A stretch of 64,000 nt of DNA from Acerihabitans sp035013185 (lineage in GTDB: Bacteria; Pseudomonadota; Gammaproteobacteria; Enterobacterales; Enterobacteriaceae). The stretch spans positions 124,001 to 188,000 of the forward strand of contig NZ_JAYGJO010000005.1 of the NCBI RefSeq assembly GCF_035013185.1. Reading direction: 5' to 3'. Position numbers and translations under genes: made by a program. Positions 1 through 9,859 of the stretch are shown here, in pieces (position 1 is the first letter of the stretch; each line of letters opens with the position of its first letter). The notes under the pieces are model-generated. The model saw only the letters and a program-made list of their open reading frames with translations, searched no databases and was not told the DNA's origin.

Positions 1-1
1 T

Positions 2-3000
2 TACAGCGCCAACCGGCTGAAATATCCCCAGATACGTAAATTGCTGCTGGTTTTATGGCGTGAGGCCCGTGCGACCCATGCCGATCCGGTGGACGCCTGG
101 GCCGCCGTTATGGCTAACCCTGACGCCACCCGCAGCTACAAACAAGCGCGCGGGCGCGGCGGTTTTGTCCGTACCACCTGGGCGGAAGCCAACGAGCTGA
201 TCGCTGCTGCCAATGTCTATACCGCCAAGACCTTCGGTCCGGATCGGATCATCGGTTTTTCTCCCATACCGGCCATGTCAATGGTGTCCTACGCGGCTGG
301 CACCCGCTATCTGTCGTTAATCGGCGGCGTCTGCTTGAGTTTTTATGACTGGTATTGTGATTTACCGCCCGCCTCGCCGATGACCTGGGGCGAACAAACC
401 GATGTACCGGAGGCGGCGGACTGGTATAACTCTTCCTATATCATCGCCTGGGGCTCCAACGTGCCCCAGACCCGGACGCCGGACGCCCATTTTTTCACCG
501 AAGTGCGCTACAAAGGCACCAAAACCGTCGCGGTGACCCCCGATTACTCTGAAGTGGCCAAACTGTGCGACCTGTGGTTGCATCCCAAACAGGGCACTGA
601 CAGCGCATTAGCGCTGGCGCTGGGTCATGTGATCCTGCAAGAGTTCCATATCAATCGCAAAAGCGAGTATTTCCTGGATTACGTCCGTCGTTATACCGAT
701 ATGCCGATGCTGGTGATCCTGGAGCCGCGGGACGGATATTATGCGGCGGGACGCCTGCTGCGGGCTGCCGATCTGGTGGCGAATTTGGGGCAAAGTAATA
801 ATCCGCAATGGAAAACCGTGGCCGTGGATTCAGAAAGTGGCGAATTGACGGTGCCCTTGGGTTCCATCGGTTTTCGCTGGGGCGAGCAGGGCAAATGGAA
901 CCTGCAGCAGCGCGACGGCGACAATGGGCAAGAGATCAGTTTACAACTGAGTTTGATAGCAAGACACGACCAGGTTGTTGAGGTGGGTTTCCCCTATTTC
1001 GGCGGCATTGAACGGGACCAGTTTAATGCCGTGCCGCTGGACAATATCCTGCGCCACAAGTTGCCGGTGAAATCCCTGATACTGGCGGACGGCAGTGAGG
1101 TGCTGGTCACCAGTGTTTATGATCTGACGCTGGCCAACTACGGCATCGAGCGTGGCTTGGCGGATGATAACTGCGCCGGGGATTACGATCAAATCAAAGC
1201 CTATAGCCCGGCCTGGGCGGAAAAAATCAGTGGCGTTTCCCGCCAGAATATCATCCGGGTGGCGCATGAGTTCGGTGATAATGCTGATAAAACCCACGGC
1301 CGATCGATGATCATCCTCGGTGCCGGTATTAACCACTGGTATCACATGGACATGAGCTATCGGGGTCTGATCAATATGCTGGTGTTCTGCGGTTGTATTG
1401 GTCAAAGCGGCGGCGGTTGGGCGCACTACGTGGGTCAGGAAAAACTGCGGCCGCAAACCGGCTGGCTACCGTTGGCTTTCGGCCTGGATTGGCAGCGTCC
1501 GCCCCGGCACATGAACAGCACCTCGTTTTTTTATAATCATTCAAGCCAATGGCGTTATGAAACGCTGTCTCCGCAAGAATTGCTGTCGCCGCTGGCGGAT
1601 AAATCCCGTTTTACCGGCAGCCTGATCGATTTTAACGTTCGCGCCGAGCGTATGGGCTGGCTGCCTTCCGCGCCGCAACTCAACACCAATCCGCTGTTTA
1701 TTGCCCGAGCGGCGCAAGTCGCGGGCCTGACGCCGCAGGCGTACACCGCTAAGGCATTGCAGGAGGGGTCACTGCGGTTTGCCGCCGAACAGCCGGACGA
1801 CCCGCAAAATTTCCCCCGCAATCTGTTTGTCTGGCGCTCCAACTTGCTCGGTTCGTCCGGCAAAGGCCATGAGTATATGCTGAAGTATCTGCTGGGCACC
1901 GAGCACGGTATCCAGGGTCTGGACTTGGGTCGCCAGGGGGGAGTGATGCCGGAGGAGGTGGAATGGCGGGACCAAGGAGGAGAAGGCAAGCTCGATTTGG
2001 TGGTAACGCTGGATTTCCGCATGTCCAGCACCTGCCTGTATTCCGACATTGTGCTACCCACTGCCACCTGGTATGAAAAAGACGATCTTAATACCTCCGA
2101 TATGCATCCTTTTATTCACCCCTTTTCGGCAGCGGTAGATCCGGCCTGGGAATCCAAAAGTGATTGGGAAATCTACAAAGGCATCGCTCACGCGTTTTCA
2201 CAGGTTTGCCAAGGGCATCTGGGGGTAGAAACTGATATGGTCACCTTGCCGATCCAGCACGATTCCTCCGCCGAACTGGGGCAGCCCTTTGGTGTGGAAG
2301 ACTGGAAAAAAGGTGAATGCCCGTTGATCCCGGGTAAAACCGCGCCGCATTTCATGACGGTGGAACGGGATTATCCCAATACCTATGAACGTTTCACCTC
2401 CCTTGGCCCGTTACTGGACAAACTCGGCAACGGCGGTAAAGGCATCAATTGGAATACCCAGACCGAGGTGGATTTTCTTAAAAAACTCAATCGCACTAAA
2501 CTCGACGGCACCGCTGCCGGGCGACCTAATATAAACAGTGCGATTGACGCCGCCGAAGTGATCCTTTCCCTTGCGCCGGAAACCAATGGTCAGGTGGCGG
2601 TAAAAGCCTGGGAGGCGTTGGGCGTGATGACAGGCCTCGACCACCGGCATTTGGCGCTCAATAAAGAAGACGAAAAAATCCGTTTTCGCGATTTGCAGGC
2701 GCAGCCGCGCAAAATCATCTCCAGCCCCATCTGGTCCGGCCTAGAAGATGAGCATGTGTCCTACACTGCCGGTTATACCAATGTGCATGAACTGATCCCC
2801 TGGCGCACCCTGTCGGGCCGGCAACAGCTTTATCAGGATCACGAGTGGATGCGGGCTTTTGGCGAAAGCCTGCTGGTTTACCGTCCCCCCATTGATACCA
2901 GGGCCGCGTTGCCGTTGCTAAATCTGAAACCCAATGGCAACCCGGAGAAGGTGCTTAACTTTTTAACACCACACCAGAAATGGGGCATCCACTCCACTTA

Positions 3001-3472
3001 TAGCGATAACCTGCTGATGCTGACCTTATCCCGGGGCGGGCCGATCCTCTGGATAAGCGAGGACGACGCGCGGGAACTGGGTATTGCCGATAACGACTGG
3101 GTGGAGGCCTTTAATGCCAATGGAGCCCTTAGCGCCCGGGCCGTGGTGAGCCAGCGCATCCCTGCTGGCATGATCATGATGTATCACGCACAGGAACGGA
3201 TCATGAATCTTCCCGGTTCGGAGATCACCGGGCAGCGCGGGGGAATACACAACTCTGTCACCAGGGTTTGTCCGAAACCGACCCATATGATCGGTGGTTA
3301 TGCGCAGCTCGCCTATGGATTCAACTATTACGGTACAGTCGGATCCAATCGCGATGAATTTGTCGTGATCCGCAGGATGGACCGCATCGACTGGCTGGAT
3401 GACGAGAATGCTGACGACGCCCAGGGCAATGTGGCAGCAGGAACTTCGCGTTATACGGAGAAGGTAAAATGA
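2..3472 (+). CDS. narG: Respiratory nitrate reductase alpha subunit (5' partial)
   Basis: Catalytic subunit of the membrane-bound nitrate reductase. It reduces nitrate to nitrite at a molybdenum bis-MGD centre on the cytoplasmic side, with electrons from NarH. The reading frame is open from base 2, so the true start and the N-terminal [4Fe-4S] cysteine motif lie before the window; about 1155 of roughly 1247 residues are present. The protein matches E. coli NarG from memory along its whole length, for example YCDLPPASP, which holds the aspartate Mo ligand, and the end GSNRDEFVVI. Its stop overlaps the narH start (ATGA). The paralogue NarZ cannot be excluded, because upstream genes (narK, narXL or others) are not visible. 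Confidence 0.97.
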   Translation, partial: YSANRLKYPQIRKLLLVLWREARATHADPVDAWAAVMANPDATRSYKQARGRGGFVRTTWAEANELIAAANVYTAKTFGPDRIIGFSPIPAMSMVSYAAGTRYLSLIGGVCLSFYDWYCDLPPASPMTWGEQTDVPEAADWYNSSYIIAWGSNVPQTRTPDAHFFTEVRYKGTKTVAVTPDYSEVAKLCDLWLHPKQGTDSALALALGHVILQEFHINRKSEYFLDYVRRYTDMPMLVILEPRDGYYAAGRLLRAADLVANLGQSNNPQWKTVAVDSESGELTVPLGSIGFRWGEQGKWNLQQRDGDNGQEISLQLSLIARHDQVVEVGFPYFGGIERDQFNAVPLDNILRHKLPVKSLILADGSEVLVTSVYDLTLANYGIERGLADDNCAGDYDQIKAYSPAWAEKISGVSRQNIIRVAHEFGDNADKTHGRSMIILGAGINHWYHMDMSYRGLINMLVFCGCIGQSGGGWAHYVGQEKLRPQTGWLPLAFGLDWQRPPRHMNSTSFFYNHSSQWRYETLSPQELLSPLADKSRFTGSLIDFNVRAERMGWLPSAPQLNTNPLFIARAAQVAGLTPQAYTAKALQEGSLRFAAEQPDDPQNFPRNLFVWRSNLLGSSGKGHEYMLKYLLGTEHGIQGLDLGRQGGVMPEEVEWRDQGGEGKLDLVVTLDFRMSSTCLYSDIVLPTATWYEKDDLNTSDMHPFIHPFSAAVDPAWESKSDWEIYKGIAHAFSQVCQGHLGVETDMVTLPIQHDSSAELGQPFGVEDWKKGECPLIPGKTAPHFMTVERDYPNTYERFTSLGPLLDKLGNGGKGINWNTQTEVDFLKKLNRTKLDGTAAGRPNINSAIDAAEVILSLAPETNGQVAVKAWEALGVMTGLDHRHLALNKEDEKIRFRDLQAQPRKIISSPIWSGLEDEHVSYTAGYTNVHELIPWRTLSGRQQLYQDHEWMRAFGESLLVYRPPIDTRAALPLLNLKPNGNPEKVLNFLTPHQKWGIHSTYSDNLLMLTLSRGGPILWISEDDARELGIADNDWVEAFNANGALSARAVVSQRIPAGMIMMYHAQERIMNLPGSEITGQRGGIHNSVTRVCPKPTHMIGGYAQLAYGFNYYGTVGSNRDEFVVIRRMDRIDWLDDENADDAQGNVAAGTSRYTEKVK

Positions 3473-5013
3473 AGATTCGCTCTCAAGTTGGCATGGTGCT
3501 CAATCTCGATAAATGTATCGGCTGCCATACCTGCTCGGTCACCTGTAAAAATGTCTGGACCAGTCGCGAAGGCATGGAGTATGCCTGGTTCAACAACGTC
3601 GAGAGCAAGCCGGGGATCGGTTACCCCAATGCTTGGGAAGATCAGGACAAATGGCAAGGGGGCTGGATCCGCACCATCAAAGGCCGGCTCCAGCCGCGCA
3701 TGGGCAGCCGGGTCGGCTTATTGTCGAAGATTTTCGCTAATCCTCATATGCCGGAAATCGATGATTATTACGAGCCGTTCGATTACGACTATCAAAACCT
3801 GCATAACGCACCCTTGGGTAAACAACAGCCGGTGGCCCGACCCCGCTCAGCGCTGACTGGTCGCCGGATGAAAAAAATCGTTGGCAGCGCGAATTGGGAA
3901 GATATTCTGGGGGGCGAATTCGAGCAACGCGCCCGGGACAAGAACTTCGACCACATGCAAAAAGCCATGTTCGGCGAGTATGAAAACACGTTTATGATGT
4001 ACCTGCCCCGGTTGTGCGAGCACTGTCTTAATCCCGCCTGCGTCGCCACCTGCCCGAGCGGCGCTATCTATAAACGTGACGAAGACGGCATCGTGCTTAT
4101 CGATCAGGACAAATGCCGCGGCTGGCGCATGTGTCTGACAGGGTGTCCTTACAAAAAGATTTATTTCAACTGGAAAAGTGGCAAGTCGGAAAAATGTATT
4201 TTCTGCTACCCGCGTATCGAGGCGGGACAGCCCACCGTCTGCTCCGAAACTTGTGTCGGACGCATCCGTTACCTAGGCGTATTACTGTATGACGCTGACC
4301 GTATTGAACAGGCCGCATCGGTGACGGATGAACAAAATCTCTATCAGAGCCAACTGGATATTTTCCTCGATCCCCACGATCCCAAGGTCATTGCTCAGGC
4401 ATTGCTGGATGGTGTGCCCCAGAGCGTTATTGACGCGGCTCAACAATCCCCGGTGTATAAACTGGCGGTAGACTGGAAATTGGCACTGCCACTGCATCCG
4501 GAATACCGTACGTTGCCGATGGTGTGGTATGTCCCTCCGCTATCACCCATCCAGTCCGCAGCCGACAGCGGTCAATTACCGCAGCATGGCGTATTGCCTG
4601 ATGTAGACAGTCTGCGGATCCCGGTGCAATACCTGGCTAATCTGCTTACCGCTGGCGACACCGCGCCGGTGCTGCTGGCCCTGAAACGTTTGCTGGCCAT
4701 GCGTCACTACAAACGTGCCGAAACGGTGGAAGGCGTGACAGATCTCAGTGCACTAGATGAGGTGGGACTCACTGAGGCGCAGGCGCGGGAAATGTACCGT
4801 TACCTGGCCATCGCCAACTATGAGGATCGTTTTGTGGTGCCCTCGAGTCATCGTGAACTGGCACGGGACGCTTTCCCGGAAAGTCACAGTTGCGGTTTCA
4901 GCTTTGGTGACGGTTGTCGCGGCAGTGATAGCCGTTTCAACCTGTTCGATACCAAGCGTATTGACGCCATCGATATCACGAGCAAAACGGCTGAGGGGGG
5001 AGCTCATGATTAG
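3469..5013 (+). CDS. narH: Respiratory nitrate reductase beta subunit
   Basis: Iron-sulfur electron-transfer subunit linking the NarI haems to NarG. It has 514 residues, the usual length. Four cysteine clusters are visible: CIGCHTCSVTC near residue 16, CEHCLNPACVATC near 184, CRGWRMCLTGC near 217 and CIFC plus CSETC near 244-263. The tryptophan in CRGW, in place of a cysteine, is the known NarH signature of the [3Fe-4S] cluster. The start overlaps the narG stop by four bases and the 3' end overlaps narJ by eight, so translation is probably coupled. Confidence 0.97.
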   Translation: MKIRSQVGMVLNLDKCIGCHTCSVTCKNVWTSREGMEYAWFNNVESKPGIGYPNAWEDQDKWQGGWIRTIKGRLQPRMGSRVGLLSKIFANPHMPEIDDYYEPFDYDYQNLHNAPLGKQQPVARPRSALTGRRMKKIVGSANWEDILGGEFEQRARDKNFDHMQKAMFGEYENTFMMYLPRLCEHCLNPACVATCPSGAIYKRDEDGIVLIDQDKCRGWRMCLTGCPYKKIYFNWKSGKSEKCIFCYPRIEAGQPTVCSETCVGRIRYLGVLLYDADRIEQAASVTDEQNLYQSQLDIFLDPHDPKVIAQALLDGVPQSVIDAAQQSPVYKLAVDWKLALPLHPEYRTLPMVWYVPPLSPIQSAADSGQLPQHGVLPDVDSLRIPVQYLANLLTAGDTAPVLLALKRLLAMRHYKRAETVEGVTDLSALDEVGLTEAQAREMYRYLAIANYEDRFVVPSSHRELARDAFPESHSCGFSFGDGCRGSDSRFNLFDTKRIDAIDITSKTAEGGAHD

Positions 5014-5773
5014 CTTGAAAATCATCGGTATTTTACTGGATTATCCTCGACAGGATGTATGGGATCACCGCGATGAACTGGTTTCGGCGGCGCAGTGTGC
5101 CGAAGAACTGATGCCCACCCAATGTGCATTGCTAGTGGGTTTTATTCAGGGTTATTGCACCGGGTCTTTGCTGGATGCCCAGGAGACCTACTGCGGGTTT
5201 TTTGATCGCGGCCGCGCCATGTCACTGTTGTTATTTGAGCATGTGCACGGGGAGTCCCGTGATCGCGGCCAGGCGATGGTGGATTTACTTGCGCAGTACC
5301 GGGCTGCCGGTCTGCAGTTGGACAGTTGCGAACTGCCTGATTTTCTGCCGCTGTATCTGGAATACCTTTCCTTATGCCCGCCGGATGACGCACAGGAAGG
5401 TCTGCGGGATATCGCGCCGATCCTGGCGTTGCTGGGGGCCCGACTGCGGCTGCGCGAAACCCGTTTTTCCGACCTGTTTGACCTGTTGCTGAACCTGTGC
5501 GAGAGCGAGCTGTGCAGTACCACGCTGCAACAGCAGGTCACCGGCGAGGCGCGGGATGATACCCCGGCAGCGCTGGATGCAGTTTGGGAAGAGGAGCAAG
5601 TGACTTTCCTCGGCGGGAAGGGGTGCGCCACGGCGGAACAAACGCGTCATCAGCGCCGGTTTGCGGGTGCGGTGGTGCCGCAATATCTCGATATCGGGCA
5701 AGCGGCGGTACGACAAGCTCCCGTAAGGGATCCCGCCGGTACACTCCCCTGCGCCGATAGTAAAGGACAATAA
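5006..5773 (+). CDS. narJ: Nitrate reductase molybdenum cofactor assembly chaperone
   Basis: System-specific chaperone that binds apo-NarG and helps insert the Mo cofactor before membrane docking; it is not part of the final enzyme. The ATG at 5006 gives 255 residues (E. coli NarJ has 236). It follows a purine-rich GAGGGGGGAG and overlaps the narH stop; the longer open frame further upstream lies inside narH and is not used. Family hallmarks are FDRGRAMSLLLFEHVHGESRDR, given here as FDRGRAMS...HGESRDR, then LPLYLEYL and ARDDTPAALDAVWEEEQV. The C-terminus is slightly longer than in E. coli and looks poorly conserved. Confidence 0.95.
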   Translation: MISLKIIGILLDYPRQDVWDHRDELVSAAQCAEELMPTQCALLVGFIQGYCTGSLLDAQETYCGFFDRGRAMSLLLFEHVHGESRDRGQAMVDLLAQYRAAGLQLDSCELPDFLPLYLEYLSLCPPDDAQEGLRDIAPILALLGARLRLRETRFSDLFDLLLNLCESELCSTTLQQQVTGEARDDTPAALDAVWEEEQVTFLGGKGCATAEQTRHQRRFAGAVVPQYLDIGQAAVRQAPVRDPAGTLPCADSKGQ

Positions 5774-5775
5774 TC

Positions 5776-6453
5776 ATGCAATTTCTCAATGCGTTCTTTT
5801 TTGATATCTATCCCTATATCGCCGGTGTGGTTTTCCTGATCGGCAGTTGGTTACGTTATGATTATGGGCAATACAGTTGGCGAGTCGGCTCCAGCCAGAT
5901 ATTGGACAAAAAGGGTTTTAGGTTGGCCTCTAATCTGTTCCATATCGGCATACTGGGTATCTTTTTCGGCCACTTGTTTGGCCTGCTGACGCCCCATTGG
6001 GTCTACGAGCCATTTTTGTCGGTCGCGCTGAAACAAAAACTCGCGATGGGGGCCGGTGGGGTGTGCGGCTTGCTGACCTTGGTGGGCGGTGCACTGCTGT
6101 TAAAACGACGGTTACTCAATCCGCGGGTGCGGGCAAACTCCAGCGTCGGGGATCTTATGATCATCAGCCTGCTGGTGATACAGGTATGCCTCGGCCTACT
6201 GACCATTCCATTTTCCGCTCGGCATATGGACGGCAGCGAGATGATGAAACTGGTGGGTTGGGCGCAGGCGGTGGTGACCTTCCATTCCAATGCCTCGACG
6301 CATCTTGCGGGCGTGTCGATTATTTACCGTCTGCACCTGGTGCTTGGCATGACGTTGTTCATTGTGTTCCCCTTTTGCCGGCTGGTGCATATTTGGAGCG
6401 CTCCGGTGGAGTATTTGGCCCGACGCTATCAGTTAGTAAGAAACCGGCGATAA
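5776..6453 (+). CDS. narI: Respiratory nitrate reductase gamma subunit (cytochrome b)
   Basis: Five-helix inner-membrane dihaem cytochrome b that oxidises quinol and passes electrons to NarH. At 225 residues it has the same length as E. coli NarI. His56 and His66 are present at exactly the E. coli positions (NLFHIG, FFGHLFG), and two more histidines occur in the late helix pair (RLHLVLG, RLVHIWS), giving the four haem ligands. It starts two bases after narJ. It is the last gene of the operon; directly after its stop codon the sequence changes to a relic of the T6SS island on the other strand. Confidence 0.96.
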   Translation: MQFLNAFFFDIYPYIAGVVFLIGSWLRYDYGQYSWRVGSSQILDKKGFRLASNLFHIGILGIFFGHLFGLLTPHWVYEPFLSVALKQKLAMGAGGVCGLLTLVGGALLLKRRLLNPRVRANSSVGDLMIISLLVIQVCLGLLTIPFSARHMDGSEMMKLVGWAQAVVTFHSNASTHLAGVSIIYRLHLVLGMTLFIVFPFCRLVHIWSAPVEYLARRYQLVRNRR

Positions 6454-6459
6454 ACCGCT

Positions 6460-6507
6460 TCGTCGGTCATGGGGTAGCGCAATGTTTCAATGATCATGAT
6501 TCACTCC
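6460..6507 (-). pseudogene. 5' relic of an Imm72-like immunity gene fused to the narI end
   Basis: On the minus strand, a ribosome site (GGAG) and ATG at 6497 are followed by about 13 codons (MIIETLRYPMTDE) that match, at DNA level, the start of the immunity gene beginning at 11000 (MIIEPLCYPMTDE). The match stops about seven bases from the narI stop codon, and the frame then runs into antisense narI. This is a deletion scar that marks the left edge of the T6SS island. It also implies that a second Imm72-like gene once stood downstream of the tle1-like gene. Confidence 0.7.
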
Positions 6508-6551
6508 TGTGGTGGTGGGCATGTGGTCCGGGGACGCCAAGTGATTTAACC

Positions 6552-8339
6552 TTAGTCAGAGGGGGTTTCCATTGGCCGTATCACAAGGAAATCCTGCGAA
6601 ATACGGGCGCCCCGATCGACGGTTTGCACGTCGTGAACAAACCAGGCAAACAGTTCGGGTGGTGCATGATCATCAGGACAGGGCAGGGGTAATCCCTGAT
6701 AAGCCGTATGGGCATATTCCAGAAATATTTTTGCCCGGCGTAACGCTGGCTTATACACCTGAGGCACAATGTCGCGGCGTGTGTCCCTCGAATGCATTTC
6801 CATGCAGTTTCGCATGCCTACCGCGGCGCTATGAACATCATCCAGCCAGCCCCAGTTTTTTTGCAACAGATGGAGCTCATGCTGAAATTCACGCAGGGTC
6901 TGCTGCTCTTGCTGTGTCATGCCCAATCCCGCTGACACGCCGGATAAAAGCAACACCTGGCTACTCTGTTTTTGATATTTCATACATTCACTGCAGTACT
7001 GATAATATTGTTTTCCCAACCATTCGATGTAACTATCGAGATGATAATTTAACGCGGTAACGCTGAGCTTTTTATAAGGCACTGCCTGCTGATAAATCGT
7101 GGTCCAGTGCGCGACCGACTTCTTTTTGACGCTGTCCTGCATAAGGAAGTAACTGGCAACATTAATATCTGTCTTATTAAGCGTCCGAAAATCCATAAAA
7201 GGGACACCCGCCATGGTTGCGACACGGTACATTCGGTGTAGCGCCACTTTGGATAGCTCGGCACTTGGTTTTTGTTCATCCGGTTTTAACCCGCCGCCCA
7301 CATCCTCAGAACAACCGGGCAGCAACTCTTCCTGATGTTTTTCATTCTTCCCGCCCAGACGGTAAATACTCCGCCAGACCCGATTTTCATGGGCTGCCAC
7401 CAGATGCAGCGCATTTTTCACCGCCTTGGGTAAAGCCGAGTGTTGATCAATGGATTTATCGCCCAGCAGAGGACTGATCATGCTGCCCAGCTTACCGAAC
7501 ATCGCGACAAACCAATCCACACCATTGTTGCAGGTGGCTGGAGTATGACGGGAACAGTCAAATAGGCCGGTAAAAATAATATCAACGGGGATACCTTGAT
7601 AGGTATATTTATCACCCTGCTTCTGACAAATATCGCCGAGTAATAAATCGATAAATTTACGCGCCAGAGTCGCACCAAGATCATAACCAAATAATGAAAT
7701 TGAAATCAGTTTGATGGGAACCTGGCTCTGATCTTTTGCTTCGTTAAAAGCTTATTTAAACGTGGTTTTGGCCGAGATAATGCGGGTATCAACACCGGTG
7801 ACTAACATATCCGCCATGATGGGGTGGTCACGTAGCCAATGGGTTGCTTCGATAAAGGTTTTTTTGACTGCATTTTTTGCCATGTCGTCCGCCAGTTTTT
7901 TCCATTCGGCGGGTTTAATCAGTTTTTTCCCGGAATCTTTTACTATTTCCCACCAGTTGCCACCGTTTTTTAGATAGGTTTTGCCTGCGTCTTTGGCAAT
8001 GTCACCAGGGTGGTTTTTTAAATCATCCAATGCGCTACTCTGTGCACCATCCATTATGGTATAGAGTTTTGCAGTCAGGTCTTCATTAAAGGGTGTGCCG
8101 AGTCCTGAGAAATAAAATTTAGAGTAACTATTTAAGGACGAATTTTGTTTCTCATCGGAATATGCTCTGAATAAGCGTGCCACATTACTGAGTCGTTGCT
8201 CAGGCGCATCCTGTTCAATATTGCGATGAACCCCATCAAAAAATAAACCAACATGCCAGGTTCGTGAACAGTTTCCCATTCCTGCATCTTCTGCTTGTTT
8301 AGATCGGTTTTTGGCCGCAGTAACACTTTCACTATCCAT
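6552..8339 (-). pseudogene. Tle1-like T6SS lipase effector (DUF2235) with in-frame stop
   Basis: This is a single reading frame of 596 codons interrupted by one TAA at 7752-7754 (codon 196 from the ATG at 8339, which follows AGGAGTAATAACC). On both sides the frame is the same, so the lesion is a nonsense mutation, not a frameshift. The N-terminal part carries VGLFFDGVHRN, typical of the DUF2235/Tle1 alpha-beta hydrolase family of phospholipase effectors. The expected nucleophile motif GxSxG reads GYDLG (about 7705), so serine is replaced by aspartate. Further on are GLFDC, a plausible acid residue, and FAWFVHD, a plausible catalytic histidine. Its neighbours are DUF3304-like putative Tli1 immunity genes. 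It is likely inactive as a phospholipase; a short restart product cannot be excluded. Confidence 0.75.
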
Positions 8340-8395
8340 GGTTATTACTCCTGTGAGTTCGTTTGTTTGTTGTATCCGGACGTTCGGCAATGGTT

Positions 8396-8460
8396 GGATG
8401 AATTAAACCGTTCCCCCATAACAAACGAACATTTTTTTCCTATAGAAAATAGACCTAACG
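8396..8460 (-). pseudogene. Short relic of a DUF3304-like immunity gene
   Basis: The bases here (ending in a run like AGAAAATAGAC) match, with several changes, the segment at about 8829-8890 inside the next gene, which encodes YFLPGDNVRLWWGTGFIHPK. No open frame survives. It is a third partial copy in a small DUF3304 array between the tle1-like gene and the intact copy. Confidence 0.5.
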
Positions 8461-8483
8461 AGGGGGACTCTCATTCCAGCGCA

Positions 8484-9296
8484 TTATTCGACCTCGTGTT
8501 GCGTGAGGATCTGTTCCAGCGAGGTTTTTCCCTGGGCCACCTGTTGCAGTGATACCTGCAGTTGTGCAGATTCCAGTATTGTTTTGCCCCCTTCGAGGTA
8601 ATAAAACGCATACATTTTTTTGTCATCTCCCGTGGTCATGCCCGCCGCCCTGGCTTGGTTGAGCGCATTAATCACCCGCTCACGCTGAACCTCGGGAGGC
8701 AGATGTTGGCTGGCGGGCATCTTCCGCCACTCGGTTAATACGCAGCTGGCTTCATAGTTATCTGCGTTTTGCCGCCAGATTTCCCCCTCGAGCCTGATGG
8801 CGCGCTCTCTGGCGTTTTCTGTCGTTTTGGGATGAATAAACCCGGTTCCCCACCACAAACGCACGTTATCCCCCGGCAGAAAATAGACATGGAGATAGTT
8901 TTCTCCCCATTTTCGTTCGGGCATGGGCATGTCAACTCGACGCGTTTCAAGGCGCAGTCCTGCATCGTATTGAGCTTGAGTGATACTTAATGTCCAGATA
9001 ACTTTCGCCGTCTTGCCACTGATGCTACCGCAACAGGTTGCTTTACCCCCACCATGGGCAAAGGCATTGGCTCCTGCCACACCATTAACGCTAAATCCGA
9101 GAATAGGGCGATCAATGTCACTGTGAATAATCAAGGTCACCGGCCCGGTCGGTGGGCCCCAGATGGCTGCCCAGACTAACCATGCGCACCACACCACCAC
9201 CGGCAGCAGTAACCCGGCCCAAATCCATCGGCTCCAGCGGGCATAACCGCGATTTATCGCCCGATCCACACTGTCCAGTCGGTCAAAAAAATCCAT
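8484..9296 (-). CDS. DUF3304-like membrane-anchored putative Tle1 immunity protein
   Basis: 270 residues; the ATG at 9296 follows GGAGG. There is one transmembrane anchor at about residues 24-46 (WIWAGLLLPVVVWCAWLVWA), then a periplasmic domain with FSVNGVAGANAFAHGGGKATCC, a pattern I associate with DUF3304 proteins found beside Tle1-type effectors. Known Tli1 immunity proteins act in the periplasm, where Tle1 attacks phospholipids, so this topology fits. It lies just upstream (in transcription) of the broken tle1-like gene. The C-terminal 75 residues are nearly identical to the next ORF. The function is inferred from family and position. Confidence 0.6.
   Translation of the reverse strand: MDFFDRLDSVDRAINRGYARWSRWIWAGLLLPVVVWCAWLVWAAIWGPPTGPVTLIIHSDIDRPILGFSVNGVAGANAFAHGGGKATCCGSISGKTAKVIWTLSITQAQYDAGLRLETRRVDMPMPERKWGENYLHVYFLPGDNVRLWWGTGFIHPKTTENARERAIRLEGEIWRQNADNYEASCVLTEWRKMPASQHLPPEVQRERVINALNQARAAGMTTGDDKKMYAFYYLEGGKTILESAQLQVSLQQVAQGKTSLEQILTQHEVE
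8501..8648. repeat. Direct repeat, copy 1 (DUF3304 3' ends)
   Basis: About 150 bases almost identical to 9334-9481. It encodes the shared C-terminal part ARAAGMTTGDDKKMYAFYYL onward. It arises from gene duplication and could support recombination between the two immunity genes. Confidence 0.8.
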
Positions 9297-9316
9297 TTTT
9301 CCTCCATTATCGAGTG

Positions 9317-9859
9317 TTATTCGGCGGTGTAATGCGTGAGGATCTGTTCCAGCGAGGTTGTTCCCTGGGCCACCTGTTGCAGTGATGCCTGCAGTTGTGC
9401 AGATTCCAGTATTGTTTTGCCCCCTTCGAGGTAATAAAACGCATACATTTTTTTATCATCTCCCGTGGTCATGCCCGCAGCCCGGGCCTTTTTTAGTGCT
9501 TTAATCACCTGGTCACGCTGAGCACATGGAGGAAAATGCTGGCTTGAAGACATTTTCTGCCACTGGGCTAATACACAGCCGATCTCCGGTTTGTCCGCAA
9601 TCTGTTGCCAGGTTTTCTCATCGAGCCTGATGGCGTGATCTCTGGCGTTTTCTGCGCTTGAAGGCGTAATGGTGACGTGCTGCCACGTTTCCCCTGACGG
9701 TGCCCACCATTGCACGATGTCCTGAAACAGAAAAAAATGCCATTCCTGTTCATGGCATTGTACCAATGCGCAAATCACATTACGGGAATAGAAACGGATC
9801 AGGGCGGTGGTCTGATCCGGGCGGATCATCGTGCAGGCTATTGCGCCATTACATTCCAA
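9317..9859 (-). pseudogene. Chimeric, N-truncated DUF3304-like copy
   Basis: About 180 residues whose C-terminal part (from about SSAENARDHAIRL) copies the neighbouring 270-residue immunity protein. It lacks the membrane anchor and the GGGKATCC block. No ATG with a ribosome site is seen; the open frame begins at a TTG or further in at ATG 9829. Its first bases (9839-9875) match DNA inside the toxin gene at about 11201-11240 (coding RLECNGVIA), so the ORF is a recombination chimera of a toxin fragment and an immunity gene. It may or may not be translated. Confidence 0.55.
9334..9481. repeat. Direct repeat, copy 2 (DUF3304 3' ends)
   Basis: Partner of the repeat at 8501-8648, in the same orientation and 833 bases apart, with only a few differences. 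Confidence 0.8.

Noticed and set aside
41..3472. ATG at 41 as the narG start
   Set aside because: The frame is open to the left edge and the residues before this codon continue the NarG match; the codon is internal.
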